The translations under genes were made by a program, and so were the position numbers. This document shows, piece by piece, positions 6,223 through 10,790 of a stretch of 10,790 nt of DNA. The first letter of the stretch is position 1. Every line of letters begins with the position of its first letter. Location: positions 1 to 10,790 of the forward strand of contig JAFABC010000309.1 of assembly GCA_023426275.1 (NCBI GenBank). Reading direction: 5' to 3'. The DNA is from Pseudomonadota bacterium (GTDB lineage: Bacteria; Desulfobacterota; Desulfovibrionia; Desulfovibrionales; Desulfovibrionaceae). A model generated the notes under the pieces. That model searched no databases. It saw only the letters and a program-made list of their open reading frames with translations, and was not told the origin of the DNA.

Positions 6223-7971
6223 TCAGCTGCCGGTCCGCCGGGAATCCCCGGACGGGTCGGCGGCCGCTTCCTGCCAGCGCACGTCCAGGCGCGCCAGCGG
6301 GGCCGGCCGGAGCAGGCGGGCCGGCCGGGACGTCCGGGCGGTCGCGCCCAGCACTTCCCGGGTCAGCAGCCCGAGCCCCACAACCAGCAAAACGCCTTCC
6401 AGGGCCAGGGCCAGGGACGGATCGAGCGGCACCAGGGCATGGTGGGCCGTCAGGCGGGCCGTTGCCGCGGCGAAATCCGTGGTGCCGGCTTCCTGCGGCA
6501 GCAGACTGCCGTAGGTGCCGGTCAGCGCGCCCACGTTGAACAGCAGGCACAAAAAGAGCAGGGCCTGCGCCCCCGTCCCCCGGCCGATCAGGGCCGGTCC
6601 GGCCAGCAGCCAGAGAAACAGGACCGGCAGGGCCAGCATGGCGTACCAGGGGCCGCTGGTGGGAAAGCCCCAGGCCAGGGTGGAGTGCAGGGCGTGAAAG
6701 AGCAGGGCCGCGGCGCAGGCCCCCCAGAGCAGGGGCAGCTCCGGGGCGTTGACCGCCAGGGCCAGGGCGCGGGCCCGGTTGTCCCGGCGCACAAGCGCCA
6801 GCCCCAAAAGCAGGGCGCAGCCGGTCAGCCCGATCTTGAAGGCGAAATTCTGCCAGGCCGGCGATTGCAGCTGGGACCACCCGCCGAGAAACACCGTGGC
6901 GTTGTAAAGCAGGGGATTGCGCAACAGGCCGTAGCCCAGATGCCGCGTGGCTTCGAGCAGCCTGCCCCAGCCGAATCCCCGGCGGGAGGTGTAGATGGCC
7001 TCCTGCATGCCGGTCAGCTGGCCGTAGCGCGACAGGTAGGTCCAGTGGTAGCTCCCGGCCACGGCCACATAGGCGAGCAAAAAGATGCCGGGCGCGGCCA
7101 GCCGGGACAGGCGCTCCCCGGGGGACAGGCCGCGTTTGGCCGCCGGCAGGGCCAGCACGAGCAAAAAGACCGGCACCAGCGGCAGGCTCGTGGCCTTGGC
7201 CAGCACGGCCAGTCCGGTCAGCCCGCCGAGTACGGCGGCCCGTCCGAGGGCGGCCGGGCCGCGATCCCGGCGCGGCTTGATCCACAAGACGTAAAGGGCC
7301 AGGGCGGCGCTGCCGAGAAACAGCGAAAGCGCGTCATTGGCGAACCGCGCGAAGTTGTACGTCACATAGGAAAAGCTGACGAGCAGCGCCAGCACGCCGT
7401 CCGGCAGCCAGGACAGGCTCCCCGTCGCGGGCGCCACCTTTCCCAGCACCAGCCGCCACAACAGCAGGGTGGCCACGAGCAGCCCCACGTTGCCGAGCCG
7501 GACCGCATCCACCCAGGCGAGCATGGTGGCCGGGTCCGCCCCCCGGCACGGCAGGGCGGCCAGATGGTAGAAAAGCGGGCCGTGCTGGGCCTCGTACAAA
7601 AAGAGATCGAAGCGCCGTTTGGGCTCCACGCCGCAGGCCGGCGACGCCCCGGGGTAGGGGTGGGCGTCGATGTGGCGCAACATGCAAAGCGAGGTCGTGG
7701 GATGGGGATGGGCCGTGATAAACGGCACCAGCTCCCGGGGCATGGGTGTGCGCGGCGTGGGCATGTGGCCGGTCTTGTGGACGAAGTAGGCCACGGCGAT
7801 GTGCGGCAGTTCGTCCCAGCCGTTAAACGGCAGCTGGAGCGTGGTCAGGGTCGCGCCGCGCACGGCGGCCAGGGCCAGAAGGACGACGACAAGCAGGCGT
7901 GAGGACCGGGGCGGCCTCACAGGAAGCCGGCGGACCCGTCCGTCGGCGTGTCGCGTTTTCGTCGGATGCAC
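6223..7971 (-). CDS. Polytopic membrane protein, DUF2142/GT-C glycosyltransferase-like
   Basis: This 582-residue integral membrane protein has about ten to twelve hydrophobic segments. After TM1 (about 25-45) comes PFNGWDELPHIAVAYF, with an acidic pair D53-E54 and H57 in the first outer loop, where GT-C enzymes and DUF2142 proteins carry their acidic catalytic or metal-binding residues. A later helix has FARFANDALSLFLG, resembling the NDAL motif of DUF2142. Such proteins are thought to transfer sugars from polyprenyl-phosphate donors to cell-surface glycans or proteins; the substrate here is unknown. The frame is open to a TTG at 8058. I prefer the GTG at 7971 because AAGGGG lies six bases upstream and the N-terminus becomes a short basic leader before TM1. 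It converges on uup with a 33-bp gap, and no other glycan genes are visible. Confidence 0.7.
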   Translation of the reverse strand: MHPTKTRHADGRVRRLPVRPPRSSRLLVVVLLALAAVRGATLTTLQLPFNGWDELPHIAVAYFVHKTGHMPTPRTPMPRELVPFITAHPHPTTSLCMLRHIDAHPYPGASPACGVEPKRRFDLFLYEAQHGPLFYHLAALPCRGADPATMLAWVDAVRLGNVGLLVATLLLWRLVLGKVAPATGSLSWLPDGVLALLVSFSYVTYNFARFANDALSLFLGSAALALYVLWIKPRRDRGPAALGRAAVLGGLTGLAVLAKATSLPLVPVFLLVLALPAAKRGLSPGERLSRLAAPGIFLLAYVAVAGSYHWTYLSRYGQLTGMQEAIYTSRRGFGWGRLLEATRHLGYGLLRNPLLYNATVFLGGWSQLQSPAWQNFAFKIGLTGCALLLGLALVRRDNRARALALAVNAPELPLLWGACAAALLFHALHSTLAWGFPTSGPWYAMLALPVLFLWLLAGPALIGRGTGAQALLFLCLLFNVGALTGTYGSLLPQEAGTTDFAAATARLTAHHALVPLDPSLALALEGVLLVVGLGLLTREVLGATARTSRPARLLRPAPLARLDVRWQEAAADPSGDSRRTGS

Positions 7972-8248
7972 GGATTGCCCCTTGCCGGCCTGCGTCGCGG
8001 CCGAAGATGATGCGGATCGCGACGCCCCTCCCGGGAAGTTGCCTCGCGCCGACTGCAAAAGCCGTCGCCCGGTCCCGGCGGACGGTTACAGGCCACAGGC
8101 GCGGGCGGGTGTCCCGGTCGGGGGCTGGCCGGGCAACGTCGCGAAAATGCCATGGAATCTTCATGGTATTGCTGTCCGAAGACCCGTACCAGGGGCGAAA
8201 CGTCGTAACCGGGGGCGTCCGTCTCCCGTCCCTTCCGCGAGTCGTGCC
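7972..8248. other. Divergent intergenic region
   Basis: These 277 bp separate the start of the minus-strand membrane protein from the plus-strand chemoreceptor and should hold both promoters. The only clear structure is the interrupted palindrome at 8146-8170, in the most AT-rich patch. I searched by eye for sigma-54 (TGGCAC-N5-TTGC), sigma-28 and sigma-70 boxes and found none convincing. The membrane protein's frame continues open into this region (to 8058), but coding there is not supported. The receptor frame is also open through it and back to 7799. Confidence 0.5.
8146..8170. promoter_or_regulatory. Interrupted palindrome, possible operator
   Basis: AATGCCATG (8146-8154) and CATGGTATT (8162-8170) are inverted with 8 of 9 matches around the 7-bp spacer GAATCTT. 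It lies 78 bp upstream of the chemoreceptor start, between two divergent genes, in a locally AT-rich patch. The dimensions suit a dimeric transcription factor. No regulator is identified. Confidence 0.4.
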
Positions 8249-10645
8249 ATGAGCCTCAAATACAAGTTGCTTCTCTTTTGTCTGGTCATCAGCATCCTGC
8301 CTTTGGCCGCCACCGCCGTGGTCAGCGTGCGCCAGGCCTCGGGCATCCTGGGTGAACAGGCCTTCGGCGGGCTGGCCGCGGCCCGGGACAGCCGCAAGGA
8401 GGCGCTGGAGGCGGCGGCCGCCACCTGGCTTCGCGAGGCGGCCATCCTGGCGGCGGTCAAGGAAGTCTACAACGCCGTGGGCATGACCCGGGATTACTTC
8501 ATGGGCGCCAAGCCCGGACAGCGGGCGGCCGTGGACACGGGCGACTACAAGGAACTCCACGACTATGTCGCCCCGGCCTTTGCGCCCTTTACCAAGGTGC
8601 TCGGCTTTGGCGACGCGCTGCTCGTGGCCGATGACGGCCGGGTGCTCTTTGGCGCGGCCGGCGGCCGGGAAGTGGGCGAGGACGTCAAGGCCGGGGCGCT
8701 GAAGGATTCCAGTCTGGCGGCGGCCTGGCGCGGGGCCATGCAGGGCCGGGTGGTGTTCGCCGATTTCGCGCCCTATCCGCCCCTTGGCGGCGAGGACGCG
8801 GCCTTTGTGGCCGCACCGATCAAAAACCACACCGGCACCATGATCGAGGCGGCGGCCATCCTGCGCGTGCCCAAATCCGAACTGGCGGCCATCATGCGGC
8901 AGGGCGGCGGGGCCGGGGTGCGGCGCGATTTTTTCCTGGTCGGCGCGGACGGCCGGGTGCGGCTGGCCTCGGGTGACCGGGACGCGGCCGATGGCGTCAC
9001 GCCCGACAGCCAGGCCGTTGCCGGCGCCCTGGATGGTCGCACCGGCAATCTGACGCTGCGCGACGGCGCGGGCCGGGAGACCCTGGCCGCCTATGCGCCC
9101 GTCGCCTTTGGCGGGGTGCGCTATGCGCTTCTGGCCGGCACGCCGGCCTCCGCCGCCTATGCCGCCGCCCACGGCCTGCAACGGGTGTCCTTGCTCGTGG
9201 CCGGGGCCACGGCCGCGCTGGTGCTGCTGGCCGTCACCCTGTTCTTGCGGCGGGAGATCCTCACCCCCCTAAACGGGCTGCTCGGCTATCTGGCCGCCGT
9301 GACCCACGGGGATTTCGCGGCCGCGCCGCCAAAAGCCTTTCGCGGCGAGATGGAGTCCCTGCGCGCCGGCCTGCTCCAGATGGTGGCGGAAATCAAAAAC
9401 AAGCTCGGCTTTTCCTCCAGCATCCTCAAGGCCGTCACCCTGCCGTGTCTGGTAGCCGACACCGCCGGCAACACCACCTTTGTCAATCCGCCCCTGCTGG
9501 CGCTGCTGGGACTTGGCACCGACTACAAGGCCGTGCTCGGCCGGCCCCTGGCCGGGGTCCTTGGCGACAACGCCGCCATCGCCGGCCAGCTCACGGCCTG
9601 TCTGACCGACCGCAACTGCCGGCTGGGCGAGGAGGGGCGTTTGCGCGACGGCTCGGGCCGGGACCGGCACGTGCGCGTGGACACGGCCCCGCTTTACGAC
9701 CTGGACGGCCATCTGCTCGGGGCCTTCGCCCTGGTGGTCGATCTGACCGACGTACGGGACAAGGAAGCGCTGATCGTGTCGCGCAACGACATGCTGCGCC
9801 ATGTGGCCGGCGAGGCCGAGGCCATTGCCCGCCACGTGGCCGCCAACGCCGAGGAGCTGACCGGCCGGGTGGCCACCGTTTCCGAGGGGGCCATGGCGCA
9901 GACGGCCCAGTTGCAGGAGACGGCCGCCGCCTTTGAAAATCTCAATCAGGCCCTCGACGCCGTGGCCTCGGGCGCGGCCGGCGCGGCCACCGGGGCCGAG
10001 GCGGCCATGGCCGAAGCCCTGGCCGGGCGCGCCGCCGTGGAACACACGGCCCGGGCCATCGGCCAGGTCAACGCCATTTCCGACGAGCTGCGCCGCAGCA
10101 TGGACGCCCTGGGCGGTCGGGCGTCCTCCATCAATGGCATCATTGCCGTGATTTCCGACATCGCCGACCAGACCAACCTGCTGGCGCTTAATGCCGCCAT
10201 CGAGGCGGCCCGGGCCGGTGAGGCCGGCCGGGGCTTCGCCGTGGTGGCCGACGAGGTGCGCAAGCTGGCCGAGAAAACCATGGCCGCCACCAAGGAAGTC
10301 GCCTCCTCGGTTCACGCCGTGGTCGCGGCCGTGGAGGACAGCGCCGGGCAGGCCGCCCGGGCCACCGCCGCCGTGGCCGAGGCCGACGGGCTGGTGTCCC
10401 GCTCCGGGGAGACCCTCGGGGCCATTGTCTCCCGCTGCGAGGAAGCCAGCCGGGTCGCGCGCGAAATCGCCTCCTCGGCCAAGGATCAGGCCAGCGCCCA
10501 CGACGAAATCAACCGGGCCGTGTTCTCCATCGGCTCGGTGGCCGAGCAGACGGCCCATGGCATGGACGAGGCCGCCGGCTCGGTGTCCGATCTGGCCATA
10601 CAGGCCGGCGACCTCATGCGCCTGATCGAGGACATGCGGAGCTAG
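8249..10645 (+). CDS. Methyl-accepting chemotaxis protein, dCache-HAMP-PAS-MA
   Basis: This transmembrane chemoreceptor controls the CheA/CheW kinase complex; it has 798 residues from the ATG at 8249. TM1 is about 7-25. The periplasmic part (26-312) looks like a double Cache domain: two PAS-like repeats are visible, one around DALLVADDGRVLFGA and one around DFFLVGADGRVRLAS, each followed by a strand-rich half. TM2 is about 313-335 with RREILTPLNGLLGYL leading into HAMP, then a cytoplasmic PAS domain (about 392-505, LPCLVADTAGNTTFVN to ALVVDLTDVRDKEA). The signalling domain has the conserved hairpin tip ISDIADQTNLLALNAAIEAA starting at residue 635. The protein ends in LMRLIEDMRS, with no CheR-tethering pentapeptide of the NWETF type. 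The ribosome-binding site is weak (GCGAG upstream). A longer in-frame extension to 7799 is rejected because TM1 sits naturally at this ATG. The ligand is unknown. Confidence 0.93.
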   Translation: MSLKYKLLLFCLVISILPLAATAVVSVRQASGILGEQAFGGLAAARDSRKEALEAAAATWLREAAILAAVKEVYNAVGMTRDYFMGAKPGQRAAVDTGDYKELHDYVAPAFAPFTKVLGFGDALLVADDGRVLFGAAGGREVGEDVKAGALKDSSLAAAWRGAMQGRVVFADFAPYPPLGGEDAAFVAAPIKNHTGTMIEAAAILRVPKSELAAIMRQGGGAGVRRDFFLVGADGRVRLASGDRDAADGVTPDSQAVAGALDGRTGNLTLRDGAGRETLAAYAPVAFGGVRYALLAGTPASAAYAAAHGLQRVSLLVAGATAALVLLAVTLFLRREILTPLNGLLGYLAAVTHGDFAAAPPKAFRGEMESLRAGLLQMVAEIKNKLGFSSSILKAVTLPCLVADTAGNTTFVNPPLLALLGLGTDYKAVLGRPLAGVLGDNAAIAGQLTACLTDRNCRLGEEGRLRDGSGRDRHVRVDTAPLYDLDGHLLGAFALVVDLTDVRDKEALIVSRNDMLRHVAGEAEAIARHVAANAEELTGRVATVSEGAMAQTAQLQETAAAFENLNQALDAVASGAAGAATGAEAAMAEALAGRAAVEHTARAIGQVNAISDELRRSMDALGGRASSINGIIAVISDIADQTNLLALNAAIEAARAGEAGRGFAVVADEVRKLAEKTMAATKEVASSVHAVVAAVEDSAGQAARATAAVAEADGLVSRSGETLGAIVSRCEEASRVAREIASSAKDQASAHDEINRAVFSIGSVAEQTAHGMDEAAGSVSDLAIQAGDLMRLIEDMRS

Positions 10646-10660
10646 CCAGGCGGGGAAAGA

Positions 10661-10712
10661 CGCCTCCGGCGGCCGGGGGGCATGATGCCCCCCGGACCCC
10701 CTCGATAAGGGG
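10661..10712. repeat. GC-rich extragenic inverted-repeat module (REP-like)
   Basis: Directly after the receptor stop lie three nested stem-forming units: CGCC-TCC-GGCG at 10661-10671, a longer stem CCGGGGGGCAT (10673-10683) with ATGCCCCCCGG (10685-10695) around one G, and CCCCT (10698-10702) with AGGGG (10708-10712). No T-run follows, so it is not a canonical intrinsic terminator, but the strong stem could still stop or stabilise the receptor transcript. GCCTCCGG-type modules after genes are, from memory, common in Desulfovibrio genomes; copy number cannot be checked here. Confidence 0.55.
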
Positions 10713-10757
10713 CCTCCGGTTGCGGCGCGAAGCCACGCTGGCGCACCTTGTCGGCGC

Positions 10758-10790
10758 ATTTTGTTCCCTGGCTTTGCCAGGGAACAAAAT
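10758..10790. repeat. Perfect palindrome, 15-bp stem and TTT loop
   Basis: ATTTTGTTCCCTGGC (10758-10772) and GCCAGGGAACAAAAT (10776-10790) pair perfectly around TTT. The outer third is AT-rich and the inner part GC-rich. On the RNA the 5' arm carries the U-run and the 3' arm the A-run, the reverse of an intrinsic terminator. The right arm ends exactly at the window edge, so the element may continue. It may be part of the same extragenic repeat as 10661-10712, or a boundary of another mobile or repeat unit. Confidence 0.6.

Noticed and set aside
6439..7902. Plus-strand open frame (487 codons) opposite the membrane protein
   Set aside because: Its translation is a Q/G/H-rich low-complexity string, while the minus-strand reading gives coherent transmembrane helices and motifs.
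7799..8248. N-terminal extension of the chemoreceptor by 150 codons
   Set aside because: The frame is open but overlaps the divergent gene's 5' end and lacks domain content; the first transmembrane helix sits just after the ATG at 8249.
9269..10759. Minus-strand open frame (496 codons) opposite the chemoreceptor
   Set aside because: It is antisense to the highly conserved receptor signalling domain, glycine/histidine-rich and without a motif.
10758..10790. Palindrome as an intrinsic terminator
   Set aside because: The U-run is on the 5' arm and the A-run on the 3' arm for either strand, with no T-tract after the stem within the window.

Overview
The window reads as a GC-rich chromosomal segment from a Gram-negative bacterium. 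My best guess is the Desulfovibrionaceae (Solidesulfovibrio/Desulfovibrio type). That is inference from three things: the very GC-rich codon use, a chemotaxis receptor of the Cache-HAMP-PAS type, and the GC-rich inverted-repeat module after the last gene. No taxonomic marker gene is present.

Layout. Positions 17-1395 hold an IS256-family insertion sequence with an intact transposase on the minus strand, bounded by a perfect 15-bp inverted repeat. It abuts, and appears to have removed the 5' end of, a gene for a periplasmic branched-chain-amino-acid-type binding protein (native part about 1397-2650). This gene overlaps the next one (2622-4337), a membrane-bound diguanylate cyclase with an all-helical periplasmic region, HAMP, a GGEEF active site and an RxxD inhibitory site. 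An ABC-F ATPase of the Uup type (4372-6189) follows after 34 bp, and a compact inverted repeat touches its start codon. Convergent to it on the minus strand is a polytopic membrane protein resembling DUF2142/GT-C glycosyltransferases (7971-6223). A 277-bp divergent intergenic region with an interrupted palindrome separates that gene from a dCache-HAMP-PAS methyl-accepting chemotaxis protein (8249-10645). The last 145 bp are a repeat-rich extragenic module ending in a perfect 15-bp-stem palindrome that runs to the window edge.

How the genes fit together. The binding protein and the diguanylate cyclase overlap, and no ABC permease or ATPase of a transporter lies beside them. The binding protein may therefore present a ligand to the cyclase's periplasmic domain, as TorT does for TorS, instead of feeding a transporter. 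If so, this is a ligand-to-c-di-GMP sensory pair, and the insertion sequence has probably disabled its receptor half by removing the start and most or all of the signal peptide. The other genes look independent: a ribosome/DNA-associated ABC-F housekeeping protein, a cell-envelope sugar-transfer candidate and a chemoreceptor. No tRNA, rRNA or CRISPR array was seen.
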